Shown here piece after piece: positions 22,851 through 37,107 of a stretch of 64,000 bases of DNA. Source of the DNA: Norana najaformis (lineage: Eukaryota; Annelida; Clitellata; Crassiclitellata; Hormogastridae); assembly GCA_964023275.1 (NCBI GenBank), contig OZ029915.1, positions 18,329,775 to 18,393,774 of the forward strand, written 5' to 3'. The notes beneath the pieces are model-generated. The model had not been told where the DNA came from. It saw only the letters and a list, made by a program, of their open reading frames with translations, and searched no databases. A program made the position numbers and the translations under genes. Positions within the stretch are counted from its first letter, which is position 1. Each line of letters starts with the position of its first letter.

Positions 22851-24916
22851 TTTATGATCATTGAAATCACTATAGGTTCAAAGGCGCCTAGCACCTGTGG
22901 GTGAAGATGCGTGAGTTGTCCAATATCTACCGACACGGGTCTGAGAGGGGCACCAACCAGCATTTCTTATAAAGACTGGGGTGACCGAATGTTGACCTAG
23001 TCATTTAGCTCACCAGTGGGGCTAGGCCGCAAGCGATTTTTGAGCGTATCTTCTTAAAATTCCTATTGAAAATTTGGCCTTGAATGGTAATTAAAGGGTA
23101 GGCCTAGACGACAGGAGTGTCAAAGTGAACATGATAGCCTGAACGCTTGACTTTTGATTTTGATGTGAGTAGTGGGATTTCCAAAGAAGTCCGGAAAATT
23201 CAGACCTGCAGCAGACAGCAGTGTAGGCTTATATTGTCTAGGAAATGCAACATTATATGTAGACCAAGAGCACTGTAGGCCTACGTTGTTCTTAGCATCT
23301 GCCGGAAGGCCATACTGAGAAATTAGGCCTAAACAAAATGTTTAAAACTTCTATGGTCTCCCTTCAACAGCTTGCATCTGGGGGTGGGGGTTAAAACTGA
23401 TACCTCCGAGACGGTGTTGTTATCGCGGCTGAAGGCTGTCTTTTGCCCATGGAATCGAACTCCTAACCCTACAGCAAATCCAACTCTATTCGCAGTAGGC
23501 TACATATTGAGCTAATGAAGTTCCTATCAGAAGTCAGAGGAGAAAAGCCCTTCAAGATGAAAGTGTTTACATAGTTCGATAACAAATTCAGAAGTGTTTT
23601 GTGACTTTCAGCGTAAGTATTTTAGAATAGACAAAACATTAAAGAGTAATATAGTACAAGGATTCAGAACCCATGGACAACTGTGCAAATATTTCAGTAA
23701 TTTGAACATGCAATATTATTGTTTTATTATTATTTTATTGTTGTAAGCATACATCTATAAATCAGAAAAATAAACCAGCACACGCACTCAGAGGGAGCAA
23801 ATAAGGAGAAAATTAGTAAGTATTTAGCTAAAAATTAACGCATTCTGTGATGCTGCCATTACATGAAGTCATACTAAATGTGAGAGGTGCGCTTTAACTA
23901 GCATCCAACTAGACGGAGCCTGTCTTGTGGGCTGCTGTTTACTGATAGGCCTAATGGTCAGTGCAACAACACGCTTCTGCTGGTCGTTGGAGGTGAAAGC
24001 CGAGTACGAGAAGTAGGCCTACTGTACGTCATATCGTTGGCCTGTAGAATTTATGAAAAACGCCAATTACTAAATAATTACGCCTTAAAACCATTTTAAG
24101 TAGGCCTACTAGGTGCTCATGCCCCTGCTAGTTCATATTTTTATTTTATTTTTTGAACAATTCAGTTGTACCTATATCAAAAACTTCACCATGGGGCGGA
24201 CTTCGTTGGGCTTGTGGCAAAACCTGAGGATTTTTAAAGCCTATTCTTATATGCTCTCTGACGAGAATTCCGATTTGAAACTGTAGTAGCATAGTGTAGG
24301 GCTGCACGTACGGCTACACGCCCCGATCAGAGAAGCCATCGATAACAGACAAATGGTCTGAGTTTGATTTACAGCGCTTCAGATGATCAGACTTAGTTCG
24401 GATGAACCTTGATTAGGCCTACTGTTATTATCACGTTTGTTGATGTTGGTCTTCTGATTCCTTTTTGAAGTAGTCTGACATATTCAGCCCACGCAGTTGC
24501 AAGCAGTTCAACTGAAGATGTGAATCTAAGACGTTTTTTGAGAGCAAAGAACTTAGCCACGTAGCCCATGCAGTAAACGCCATGTAACGATCATGCTTAT
24601 CTTCTTGAACCACTTGACTTTGTGGCTCAGCCATTAGGTCTACGTAATTCATCCTGTTTGTAAGTGCAAACAAAATCAAAGCGGAACGACGGAGCATGTA
24701 AACACACGACGCAGGCAAACAGGCCTTTAGCAGCCCGAGACTGAACAGGCGCGCGTGCATGGACTGACGAGGTATGCAAGTGGCTTCGTATGATCCCCAA
24801 TTTTCCGATCAATGATCTGTTGTGATGAGTCCTTGTAGTCGTGGCGTCGGCGGCGGCGGGTGATGACGGCTTAGCTCGACGAGAGCTCAGTCGATGAATG
24901 CATGAGTTGCGGAGTC

Positions 24917-24923
24917 TATAAAT
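24917..24923 (+). promoter_or_regulatory. TATA box of CA-A (putative)
   Basis: TATAAAT in a GC-containing context lies about 200 bp upstream of the signal-peptide ATG at 25115. A similar arrangement is seen before CA-B. No initiator was identified. Confidence 0.4.
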
Positions 24924-25114
24924 CGGCGCAGACCTGTTTTAGACTAGGTCATAACGAGACACTAGGGAAGTTAAACTTTGCAATTGAGGAGCACAGAGTT
25001 TTTCCGATTATTTTAAACTTGTGCAAAAGCGTTTTTGTTGTGTAGTGTAGCGTTTTTGACGAGAATCTTAATAAGGAACCATTGTCGTCATTATCATTCG
25101 TAGTTGCAGAAAGA

Positions 25115-25235
25115 ATGGTTTGCAAAAGGTTAACATTGTTATGTTGGTATCTGGTCGGTGTCGTCGTACGAGACTGTCAACCGGTGGAACTGGATGTTAA
25201 CGCGAACCTACAAAAAGAAGGCAAGATTGTGATTT
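25115..25235 (+). CDS. CA-A exon 1: signal peptide (3' end uncertain)
   Basis: The ATG at 25115 opens a classic secretory start: basic residues (V-C-K-R), a hydrophobic core (L-T-L-L-C-W-Y-L-V-G-V-V-V) and then R-D-C-Q-P. It is the best signal-peptide exon upstream of the acidic linker and parallels exon 1 of CA-B. The next exon needs a phase-1 donor. The only in-frame NGT codons offer weak sites (G|GTGTCG after L-V, or T|GTCAAC), so the exact end is unresolved and a further small exon may exist. The membership call is therefore an inference. Confidence 0.45.
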
Positions 25236-26149
25236 TTGTAATAAGAAATTTGTACAGCACCTCTTAGCAAGAAACTAATCGACCAGACGCGCTCTGTGCG
25301 ATAGTCTAAATGATGTTGAAATTAATTAATAGCAGCTATGTCACCAGTAAGCAAACTAACTACTGCAGAAATGTCACCTGCAGTTTGTTCGGCTTCAGTG
25401 GCGGTCTCCCACACATGGAACCCAAACAATGGATTGCCATCCAGTGTAGGCTGCCTAATAGTTGACACCTTGTTCAGAGTTCCAGGACCGCGTGGCATCG
25501 ATTATAAGTAACGATGACCGATCGATGAATGATCACTTAGGCCTACACCAATTCAGTATAGGTTATACATCCATAGGCTGTGAATGCATGTTCACGAATA
25601 TGAGGGTAGGCCTATAACTGTATACAGTCTACTTACAGCTGTCAAAATGGAAACATTCTTCACCAATAAACGGATTAGCATTTGAGCACAGGTATAATCA
25701 TCGGGTAACGCATACAATTCACTTGCTTGCTTTTGTTACTTTCACTTAGTCGATCGAGACAGTCACGTTCAGTGGGCTCACGGCGAGCAAGCGCTGGGCC
25801 ACTGGTGGAAACTGTTGCCATCTGTGGGTTCAACGAACGTGGCTGTCAGAGCAACGACGAATGTTAATGTTTAAGATCAGAATAGGTAAGTTTATCACAC
25901 AGTGGTAAGCCCTCTTATCGACCAAACCGAATTTGGACGGAACTACACTATAAAGAAATCATAAGTACTGCAGTATGATCGCACAAGTCATTCAGCCTTC
26001 ATTACGGCTGTACGACGTCGGTATTCTAATCCTGAACCCATTGATGAAATTGTTCAGCGTTGTCGACGAACATTTCGTAGTTGTCCACGATCGGGCTTCA
26101 AGTTATAGACTTGCTCGATTCGTTGCTTTAAGTCGAATAAAGACACACA

Positions 26150-26350
26150 GTCTTTGATTTTCGAAATTATAATTAAAGGACAGTTCCGTCACAACAGTCT
26201 AAGCGCACGAATCTATCGATGTCATTTGTAACTCAAATTTTCAGCTTAGCACACGCTAGACCACTGCTATAAATCTTCGCGCTCTCTTCCAACAATGCAT
26301 TTGCGACCTCCAAAATAGGCCCTTTCCCGCCAAGACAGCAGACTAGTACA
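26150..26350. repeat. three-copy interspersed repeat, copy 2
   Basis: Contains TTATAATTAAAGGACAGTTC, a TTGTAACTCAAATTTTCAGC segment and CTTCGCGCTCTCTTCCAACA. It matches copies near 4.8 and 52.9 kb and lies in intron 1 of CA-A. Copies 2 and 3 are the closest pair and both continue into CCCGCCAAG. Confidence 0.6.
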
Positions 26351-27818
26351 AACTGGTTTAGTCCAGTCTCCCGATGTTGCGCAATTGTGGGTTTTCAAAA
26401 ACCCGCTGAGTCATCAAACTTCGGTCTCCTATTTTCTGAGCCGAAGCATGCAGCACATAGTGTGCATACAGCGATAGCCTCTGGTTTAAAATAGGTCAGG
26501 TTACATTTGTTAGCTAGAAAAATGAGCCACTTAAAACCACGATAAAAGACGAAAGGAAGCGAACCCTAAACAGCTTACTCTACTGCAATACTAGGCTGCT
26601 TAATAAGTGTATCTGTTTGGCATAAATTCGTCTCATTCGAATGAGTGTTCAAAGGGTGCAATTTGTAACCGGAAAATGGGCCGGAACTTTTCCTGCCTGG
26701 CTCAGACAATCCCACATGGATGTAATTTCCACTTTCCTTTCACTCCTGCTGATTGGTCTTTCCCTTTGCTGCTTCCAACTACAATATACACCCAGCACCT
26801 AATGTACAGTACGGTATTATCTACCCATGAGCTATGCACTGTCTGTGACCGAGAGATTTGTAGATTCTGCTCTCTTACAGCAAGTCAAAGGTTCGCCATC
26901 AGCTGGAGTTCACCGACCATGTGCATGGTCCCTTGGCCTTTAATTTCCCCAAGCGATATCTGAAGCGTGCGCCAGTGCGGACTGCTATCAACTGAAGAAA
27001 GTCCCGTCGGGGAGAGTAATCCTCAGTCTATATATAATTTATGTGCCAGGGACTTGCCATGCATTTGCGACTTGCTGCTTTTCTGAGCTCATCGAGCAGT
27101 GCAAACCCAAAATGCGTTTGCTTCTTCTCAATTAAATGCACCTGGCGTCCATTGTGGGAACAGAACATCCTGGGCGTTATTTGCTTTGTGAGAGTTTCGT
27201 CGGTGGAAGTCTCCTCAAGCCATGATTACCGAACTCCATTGCGATCAAACTACAATCACTATAACTGGGTTTTGATAAACTTGACAGCAAGTTCAGGAAG
27301 AGCGCTTCATAATTCGTAAATTATTGTAGAAATCCTTAGCCTGCAAGGTTGAACAGAATTAGCACACTTTAGCTTATCTTACTGTTCAAGGTCGCCGCAG
27401 GTCCACGCTTCGAGACGAGTTTGTGGATTAAGAGTCCTCTGGTGAATAAAAACATTGAGCAGTCGACTAAGTCTGAAGTAGGCCATGGATTCAGAGGTCG
27501 ATTTGATTGTGCATATACAATAAGTAGGAGGAGAGATATTTCGAGTACTCGGACCCGGTGAGAGAGATTGGCTCTTCATAAATTAAACAATTGAAGACAA
27601 GATGTATGTTATTATTTTGATATTGTTCGAAGCGACTCCAACTTGCATTAATGGGCCTGCAGGACAGGCCTAGGCGGTGTAAGCGTACATAGGTACTCTA
27701 GGCCTCTGATCGTACCTACAGAGATAGATGTGTACATGCATGTATGACTAAGACAAACATGAATGTATAATCTGAACAGAGGTTTTCTTTTATTGTTCAT
27801 TTTTTCTGTTACCCCAAG

Positions 27819-28799
27819 ATCTTGAACAGACTCTCGAAAATGCTGGCTTACAAGTGGTCGACACACAGCGCACGCCTGTCATTCATCGGAAAAGCAACAC
27901 TAGCGACGACGCTGAGGCCGAACAAACAGAGGCGGATCAGCAAGCTTCTGACAGAAGACGCGCAGATTGGTTTGAGGAGGAGGAGGAGGGGGAGGATGAA
28001 GAGAAGGAGGAGGAATGGTTGCCGGTCTACGACGGAGGAAAGCAAGTGATAAGTGGACAGCATCGAGAAGGAAAACGGGTGAGAAAGGATGGCGACGGGA
28101 AGAATCCCGAACTGCAAGAAGGAGCAACTAATGGACATCTACAGTATACTACTCTTGACCCGGGAAATCAGGGCGTCGCTGCAGAGGAACTAACTGAAGC
28201 TGGAAACGGCGAAACGGATGCATCGGGAGAAGACAAAGAAGGACAGGACGACGATGAAGCATCAAAGGACAGCGCAAAAGTAGAAACTGGATCAGAAGAT
28301 GAACCTGCAAAAGAGGGCGAATTGGTGAAAGAACAGGATGGAGAAGTAAAAGTGAAAGCTGAGGCACCGAGTGATGATGAGGAAGAAGAAACTCCAAAAG
28401 AGGATACCACTCAGAATGGAAAGGAAACGTCAAAGCAAGATGATATCTCAAAAGAAGACGACATTCCAGATAAAAAGGAACCGTCAGACGCAGAGGGGGA
28501 TACTTTGAAAAAAGATGACACTCCAAAGAAAGATGGAACACAAAAGAAAGGTGACATTTCAAATAAGGATGACACTTCAAAGAATGATGAAGCGCAAAAG
28601 AAGAATGAAAAAATAAAACCAACGAGAGAATCAAAAAAAGGTGAGAAACGGAAGGAAGAATCCAAGGACACGAGCAGAAGTAGCAAGACGGCTCAAAACG
28701 AAGAAGGTGATGACAGTGAGAATGGCAGCGCTGAAGAACATCTCAAGAACTTAGACCCGTCGAAAGAACAGCACGAAGAACCTGCCTCTGACGATGATG
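27819..28799 (+). CDS. CA-A exon 2: acidic/lysine-rich linker
   Basis: This 981-nt exon runs phase 1 to phase 1. It follows a very good pyrimidine tract and CCCCAAG acceptor and ends GAT G|GTAGGA. It encodes about 327 residues: a short ordered-looking start (L-E-Q-T-L-E-N-A-G-L-Q-V-V-D), a run of Glu (W-F-E-E-E-E-E-G-E-D), then a long Asp/Glu/Lys/Ser region. In its second half, degenerate D-D-T/I-S/P-K-K units repeat at a spacing of about ten residues. No hydrophobic core is visible, so it should be extended and strongly negative with interspersed lysines. Extracellular CAs can carry acidic extensions (the proteoglycan-like segment of CA IX, or the repeat regions of nacreins). A calcium- or mineral-surface-binding role is possible but inferred. 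Confidence 0.75.
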
Positions 28800-28877
28800 G
28801 TAGGAGAAAATGATCCTTTATTATTCTTTTAGTATTTAAAGCATATGTTTGGGTAGAAATGTCTGACATTATTACAC

Positions 28878-28975
28878 TTCGCGTGTAAATCGTCGTCGTC
28901 AGCATTATCATCATTGTCATCATCATCATTGTCATCGTCGTCGTCGTCATCATCATAATCAATCATTATCATAAA
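28878..28975. repeat. TCA/TCG trinucleotide tract
   Basis: A mixed TCATCA and TCGTCG run sits 80 bp after the exon 2 donor. A similar TCATCATC/TCGTCG tract lies at about 29480-29575. Confidence 0.8.
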
Positions 28976-29617
28976 ATCGTCAGCAGCTTTATCGTCGAAT
29001 AACCTGCGTAAGCCTAGGCGCTGCTAATTTGCATACAGGCCTAAAGTGCATTATGCTGTGTTAGACCAATTCATACGTTAGGCATAGATGCGCTATTTTA
29101 CCTGTTAGTTTACTTGAATTGATATAGGACAACGACAGGAGGATATGCGCTGTTACCCTTTGCACCTTCTTGAACTACTCCTCCTCCTCCACCACCTCCT
29201 CCCGCTCCTCCTCCTACCCCTTATTTCATTACTTCTTAGTATCCGATCTGCTATAGGTCTGGGTCATTGTGCACGCGTGTCTCCTTTTGTGGCCGTCTGC
29301 CAGTCTCAGCACGGAATTGAAAGCGTCTTTTGCAGAGTAGAAATCTTCTGCAACGGACAGAAATGCTTCCAGCTAGAGTTGCTTCTATCTCGTATCTGAC
29401 ATTCTTTTGTCTCCTTAGTTTAAACCCAGCTTTCACTGAGCTGCTCGATTTTACAGAGGATAACGGTTCGTAGACCTGTTCTAATGTTTCAAATTTGTCG
29501 TCGGTGCCGTTGTCATTTTCAGCGTCGTCTTCATCATTACGATCATCATCGTCGTTGCTGTCATTGTCGTCAAAATATAAAGCTTCTATTCTGCTGCCTT
29601 GCCACGGTCTGTAACAA

Positions 29618-29852
29618 TGCCAACTGACGTAATGGGTTAATGCCAATGAGTTGATTTCACAGTGTGTTTGTTTTTCCAGTAGGTCTACTGCATGGTTTGA
29701 GATCTCTATCAATTAAGAACTAATTAAGAATTAAGAGAATTGAAATTGACATGCCAACTGATGTACTGGGTTAATGCCAATGAGTTGATTTCACATTGTT
29801 ATTCTTTTTCAGTAGGTCTACCGCATGCTTTGAGATCTCTATGAATTAAGAA
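29618..29852. repeat. tandem duplication of about 100 bp, diverged
   Basis: AATGGGTTAATGCCAATGAG and its relative ACTGGGTTAATGCCAATGAG, each followed by TTGATTTCACA, TAGGTCTAC and GAGATCTCTAT, appear about 135 bp apart. Confidence 0.8.
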
Positions 29853-30815
29853 CGTCCATGCTTAGGTCTTTCCAATCGTAATCTGCCTTTTTACCTCAGC
29901 GAAACGACTTTTCTGAAGTCTTTGGACTTCGTTGATAGGCTTTAGTCTATCGATTCGTTATAAATATTTGACACCTTAGAAGTCATTAGACTAGATTCGC
30001 ACTTGTCCAGTCATTCAGGACTACATTTACGGACTATAGTCGATGCGGCGCGAAGTCAATTTTTAGTCATTTTTACTAACACTACCATTTTTGTGAACTA
30101 GTACGAATTAATGAATTAATTAGTAGAAGTTGTTAACTTATTTTCGACACTGATCTGTTATTAAGTCTGGAGAAGTAATATGACTCCAGGCGCAATGGCC
30201 TAAGGCAAATCTCGATGGGAAATTTTATGTCAGTGACTTCAAGCATAAACAGCAATTGAATTTTCAAAGCTGATAGGTGCGGACTAGGCCTACCTGTCCT
30301 AACTGTAACCTTTACACCGCCAAGATTTCGAAAACATGGCCGTAAATTTGGTATTAATTCAGATCTGCAGTTAAGCGAGTAGCGAGTACATCGGCTATCA
30401 AATAAACACAGTCTAATTCTGGGCATAAATTAGACGATTTCGCTGTTGAGATTATTGCACGGGTGAGAGACTTAAGTAGCATAAACTCTTTACTTCTTCA
30501 TCGCCAAATAAAAACCAGCCTTGAAGATTGGCCTAACGAGTCACCGATGGTAACTATATTAGCGTCATAAAGGCTACAAGTGGAAGGCTTTCCGGAAACC
30601 CGCATGTAACATAGAAAGTAAAATAAGTAAATTAATGTGAATCGGACTGATGGTTCCTCAGGTCGGTTCCATTGGCGACTGATAATTATAATGAGAGAGC
30701 ATTTGTTAGGAATGCCATAACGCAGATGAGTGCAAATGAAGCTGTTCAGTGGTGGATCTGATTTCTCATCTCATGCAATTCAGCCAATAAGTTAACAACA
30801 AGAAAGTGAAAGCAA

Positions 30816-30873
30816 AACAATTAGTATTTCAGAGGAAAGAGAGGTTGTTAGTATTTCAGAGGAAAGAGAGGTT
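30816..30873. repeat. 28-bp tandem duplication
   Basis: TTAGTATTTCAGAGGAAAGA followed by GAGGTTG/GAGGTTC occurs twice in direct succession. Confidence 0.85.
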
Positions 30874-31194
30874 CTTAGTGATAAGAAACTTGGAAACACG
30901 AACAGTTCGAGAAGTTGGGTCTTTATTTCCAAATTGGCTTTAGGTTCTAAAACGTCTAGAAAGAATTTCATCAATTGCTATAGGTTATATTGATCACAAG
31001 AAAATAATAAATTGCTCTGTAGGCAAATTATCTTCAACTCCACAACAAAAAACTGGATAGCTTCGCTTTCAATTTAGATTTTAATGTGCACTGATGAAGT
31101 AGGTTATAATAAAGAGCCTCTTATACCTTCAGTGACGAGAGGGGCATTACAGTCAGTTAAATTATGAAGTCAATACCTCGACCGCAGATATATA

Positions 31195-31435
31195 GCCATG
31201 TATGTATTTATGTATCATGCACTTATGTATGTATGCATGTATATATGCATTCATGTATGTATGTATTTACGTAAGTACGTACGTACGTACGTACGTACGT
31301 ATGTATGTATGTATGTATGTCTTCATGTATGTATGTGTATATGTGTATGTATGTTTGCCTATGTATGTAAGTAAATATGTAAGTAAGTAAGTAAGTAAAT
31401 CTGTATACATATGTGTATGTAGGTCCTACGTATGT
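31195..31435. repeat. TATG/TACG microsatellite
   Basis: Long imperfect ATGT units with an internal perfect TACG run (about 31269-31300) and GTAA units at the right. The TACG run is an alternating purine-pyrimidine block. Confidence 0.9.
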
Positions 31436-32259
31436 ATCATAGCGTTTGCATAGCACCTTTCAATGACCTCTCAAAAGCGTTGTGAGCATAGATGTCTAAG
31501 TTATCTCGTCCTTCTGACGCGCGCTGTTTGCACACATCTTTAGATCTGTTAGATAACCGCGCTTCAGCGCCTTTCAGACGTTTATAAAAGACATTGTTTA
31601 ACTACCCAATGGCCTAGCATTCCAAGTGCGGTGAAATCATATAGCGCCTGTTTAACAAAGAACTGTTCAGAGGCGTCATGGCGCCGGCGGATCCAGAAGT
31701 TTGCAAAAGGGGAAGGCATTAATTGAAGCAAGGTCGTACTTAACTTTCATTTTAGTGATCAAAACATTTCTGTCATCAGGACCAATTAAGTGTCATTAAC
31801 ATTTCTTGTGACCTTTTAAAAATCAACAAATTTTTAACAATCTTTTTCTTCAGCACTGTGTTTATGACCTTTGCTTCTTTTCTTATTATGCCTGTCTTAC
31901 TTTCTCAGACTGCCACAATTTTTCCTGAATTATTGACTGTTAATTCCTCAGGTTCAATGGCTCTCCCTCCCCCAATCAAAGGGAGGACATTGTTGAATTG
32001 ATCTCCTGGGCAGATATTAGGCAACTGCAGCTCAGTGATAGTGCAGCTCAGTGATAGCCGTAAAAGCTTTAGACCGACATCCGCCTGGATAATAAATAGT
32101 TTCATACTTTACACCTGTGTAAGAATTGAGTAAGGGTTCAATTATCGTCAGGAATAAGCCCGAGGTTACGCGTAGACCTATAGACACAATTTCACAACGC
32201 AGCGTTTTGAAAATAGACCGATAAAAAATAGTTAGACCTATTCATTCATTCATTCATTT

Positions 32260-32735
32260 CATTTTTATTGCTCCACAAAAAGACAACAGCTTCCCTCACT
32301 TCATTTTTAAAATCTGGAAAGTCGTTCCATAGCCATGGCCGAGCCACCCTTCTGGAATAAACTTCCGTCAGAATTACGACAATTATATGACCCATCATAC
32401 GAACTCACCAACACTTCACCTCTTGCAATTTCTGCGACGGTCTTTCACTCAAACCTGAAAACACTGCTCTTCCACAAATCCTATCCTGATTCCTCCTCTT
32501 GCCCTTAGCTCACTTTCCGGTTCAATTTCAAACACCATCCACCATAGCCATCTGGCTACCTGACCCTTTGTTCTTAACCTGGAACCGAATCTGATCCTTC
32601 CTGCCTACCGAATTTGTTTTGACTGAGCGCCTGTGAGTAAGCTGGTTCCCGCGACTTATCTTTCGTGAATTATTTACTACCACTCCGTTCAACCCGCTGT
32701 ATAAGTGTCGAGTTTACGATTTCGATTACGATGAT
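32260..32735 (+). mobile_element. LINE 3' end family, copy 3 (long copy)
   Basis: This copy explains the tail family. The plus strand reads F-W-N-K-L-P-S-E-L-R-Q-L, then V-F-H-S-N-L-K-T-L-L-F-H-K-S-Y-P, which is the C-terminus of a CR1/L2-type ORF2. After a stop come about 200 bp of 3' UTR and a GAGTTTACGATTTCGATTAC tail. Left of about 32260 the similarity ends, as expected for 5' truncation. Confidence 0.75.
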
Positions 32736-33639
32736 GCTTTTTACTGTGTGACTGAACCGTGGTCCGTGTTATCTTTTCGATGAGTAGAATAAGAATCGAC
32801 ATTAGGTGGACGAGTAGGTCTACGCGGAGGCCAAATTGAAGTATTAAATTAAAACATGTCCTCTTCATAGGCCTATGCTTAGCTAGATAAGATATCGGAG
32901 TATGTTTGTCTAATCATAACTTTCTTATCTTCACCTCTGAAGCCGGACTTATAATGACAGTATTAGGCCTGACTCGAGTTTCGCTTATCTCAGGCCGACG
33001 AATTTATGGCAGAAAGTCGAGAGGATGTTTCATTCTGTCAAGGCTTTATAGGCCTTCAGTCTGTATATCATATTCTTCATGTGTTATCAGTTCTTCTTCT
33101 TTGTTCCATCATTGTTGCTTTATGACTACAATATAGACATAAATTTATCTATTTGTGATTGTGCATGAGAAAACCATCACAAAGTGGGGGAAATCAATTT
33201 GCGAGAAACGCGCTCAGAAAGCAAGTAGGCATAAAATGGAACAAAATAAGTTCTTTGCACATGAATATTCCTTGTTGTGTTAGCCATCAACCTGCAAGTC
33301 TTTATGTACAGTTTCGCTCTCTAAGCATGACCGGATTAACCACTCGGGAGCCCAATGCAAACTGCATACCCCACCCCCGTATGTCATATACTGCCATGGG
33401 ATAATGGGATGCCGTAAAGACATCAAAGTGTAGCATATTGGGTCAGTGTTGTATACTGTGCTACTCAAATCAGTAGTCAAGTGTATCTAACAGATAAGGT
33501 CAATGCTGTACTTGCATATTGGAGTCGACATAAATTTGTTTCAATGAAACCGTTATACTGACAACATGCATCTATGATAGACCATGGACAGCGCTTACGC
33601 GACTTGTTTTAGCGAGGGCGTCCAGTGTGCAGACGAAAC

Positions 33640-33720
33640 TTGAGTGATCTGGGGCAGCAATCGCCGAAGGCGCAAAGCCTCAAAAACTGAAGGGTCTGGA
33701 GCTTCATAAGTTCCCAGCGG
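33640..33720. repeat. GCAAAGCCTC-type repeat remnant
   Basis: GATCTGGGGCAGCAATCGCC and AAGGCGCAAAGCCTCAAAAA resemble the GCAAAGCCCC copies elsewhere in the window. A short CCCTATC-rich run follows at 33725-33770. Confidence 0.35.
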
Positions 33721-33999
33721 GATCTCTTTCTATCCCTATCCTTATCCCCATCCCTATCCCTATCTTAAACTGAAATATCAAAACCAAGAAAATCAACAGA
33801 ACTATAACCGTCTAAATAAAGAGCAGTCTAACGTCAGCATGTTTATTTTATGTATTTATTAAAGCACTTATAATACGTGCTATGTCAGTACACCTGAACC
33901 CGAGATGCGGATGTTATGTCCGCTAGGGGCCAAGATGGAATCGTGCAAAAGCCAGGGAGAAGTTGTGAATCTTAAGAAGTGATTTAAAAGATGATAGCG

Positions 34000-34440
34000 A
34001 GTTTGCAAGTCGGACCTTTTGTGGTAGACGATTCCAAATTCGAGGAGCACAGCAGCTAAAGGCACGTGGTACTACAATTGTCCTGAACCTAGGTTCTAGG
34101 TTCTTGCAACAAATCAGTATTAGAAGAACGCAAGAATCTAGGAGGACGATATGGAGTCAGTAAAGTATTAAGATATGATGGAAGGCTAGTGTTCTGAGGC
34201 TAAAGGTCAAACATGCAATTTTAAACTAAATACGCCATTCAAAAGAAAGCCAGTGAAGTCCACGAAGGCGATCTAATGCATTTGATGAAGAAGAACATGT
34301 AACAACCCTAGAAAGAGAATTTTGAACCCTCTGGAGCTTTTTTACATTAAGAGAGGATATACCGTACAACACCGTATTTGCATAGTCTAATGGAGAACCA
34401 ACATATGCACATGCCACTGCTTTAGCCAGCAGTCAGAGAA
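34000..34440 (-). mobile_element. LINE RT C-terminal fragment
   Basis: The minus strand reads S-P-L-D-Y-A-N-T-V-L-Y-G-I, then K-K-L-Q-R-V-Q-N-S-L-S-R-V-V, then R-L-R-G-L-H-W-L-S. This is the LDYCNSLL...LQRVQN.AARLV...LHWLP signature of CR1/L2 LINEs. Sequence toward 34000 continues as its 3' UTR-like part. Confidence 0.8.
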
Positions 34441-34962
34441 TGTCTGATGTGACGAAATGCCTTGATGTGGTAGAACAAGACTGCGAATCGAAGGTGCATG
34501 TGAAGTCATAGTGAACGAGTAGTCAAGGGTGACAACGAGAATTTTAATTTTGTCTCATAACGGGATTTTGGTTCCTGCAAGATCAATAGGCGAATGCGGA
34601 GAGAAAGACTGCATACACTGAGTTGTAAAATTAATTGCGTTGCGTAAATATTGCTGGTTACATGGTTGACATTTTAATTATGCAAGATGGTCATGGTGTA
34701 GGCCTATATTCTTATTTAAAATGAAAGCTAATAACTCGTTCCTATGAACCAAATAGCTGGTGTCATGAATGCTGACTCTAGTCGAGGCCCCTGTGAGCGG
34801 AGGGCATGCAATTGCTTATTTTGCATAGCTTTAATCCAGCTCTGTTGCAAATGATCCTCCAGATCCTACAAAAAGTAGGATGACCAAAGTATCTGGCAAA
34901 AGCTAAGAGTAGTGTATGCTTTTTACTTTTCGTTCCAGCAAAATAGGCAGTAAACGCTGCAG

Positions 34963-34965
<3 letters not shown>

Positions 34966-35039
<74 letters not shown>
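34966..35039. repeat. (CT)n microsatellite
   Basis: About 36 uninterrupted CT dinucleotides form a polypyrimidine/polypurine tract. Confidence 0.95.
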
Positions 35040-35043
<4 letters not shown>

Positions 35044-35669
35044 TCTGCCAACTCAAGGATGACTTTCAGATGCATGCAGTCTCAAAGCATAACCTTCCCA
35101 GGTCCCATATCTGACGTCGATTGCCTCTCTGTCTTTCTCGAGTGAGCTGACAAGATGTAGCTCACATTCTGAAGTTTAATTTTGAAGCGACCATCGCCGC
35201 GATTGCTGTCTTTATAACTGCCATAAATTGCATATAAGATGATTTTGTCCAAGGGTCTGCTTTTTTACTTTTTCTCAAACTTAACCACTTTAATTGGCAT
35301 AATTACAAGCCTAGCTGTAATATTTTATGCACCTATGTCTGTAATACTGCATTATGTAACCATGCCAATATGTGCGCTTGTCCATCAACAAGTAGAAATA
35401 TGAACGGACATTCAAACAGACTAACAAGCAGACAATTAGAAAGACAGACAGGCAGACAGACAGACGAACAGATTGAAATCGATAACTGGAGTAAACAGAA
35501 GTAACGCACTGAATGTCTATATAACCATCTGGTTGTTCTTTATCACAAATGAGTCGTTTTGTAGACCTACTTCAGTCTGTCTGGTTTCTGTCTTTCTCTT
35601 GGGCTACCTGCCCATCTGCTGACCTGCTTTCGTCTCTGCCTGGCTGCCTGAATGAGTCAACTCTCCTCT

Positions 35670-37107
<1,438 letters not shown>

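Larger units (their letters stand above)
21600..24840. other. intergenic, repeat-rich
   Basis: No gene recognised. It contains a GCAAAGCCCC-type remnant (about 22305-22440), a diverged tandem array (22390-22850) and many TAGGCCTA octamers. The minus-strand open stretch 24431-24760 shows no recognisable domain. Confidence 0.5.

Noticed and set aside
27041-27319. Alternative signal-peptide exon for CA-A (hydrophobic M-H-L-R-L-A-A-F-L start).
   Set aside because: Less typical signal sequence, no suitable phase-1 donor noted, and lies closer to the linker without a promoter-like element; the 25115 start is preferred though not certain.
28149-28686. Long minus-strand frames opposite CA-A exon 2.
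   Set aside because: Shadow frames of the GA-rich coding strand; the plus-strand exon has good splice sites and phase continuity.
31202-31456. Tyr/Val/Met-rich open frames on both strands.
   Set aside because: They are translations of the TATG/TACG microsatellite.
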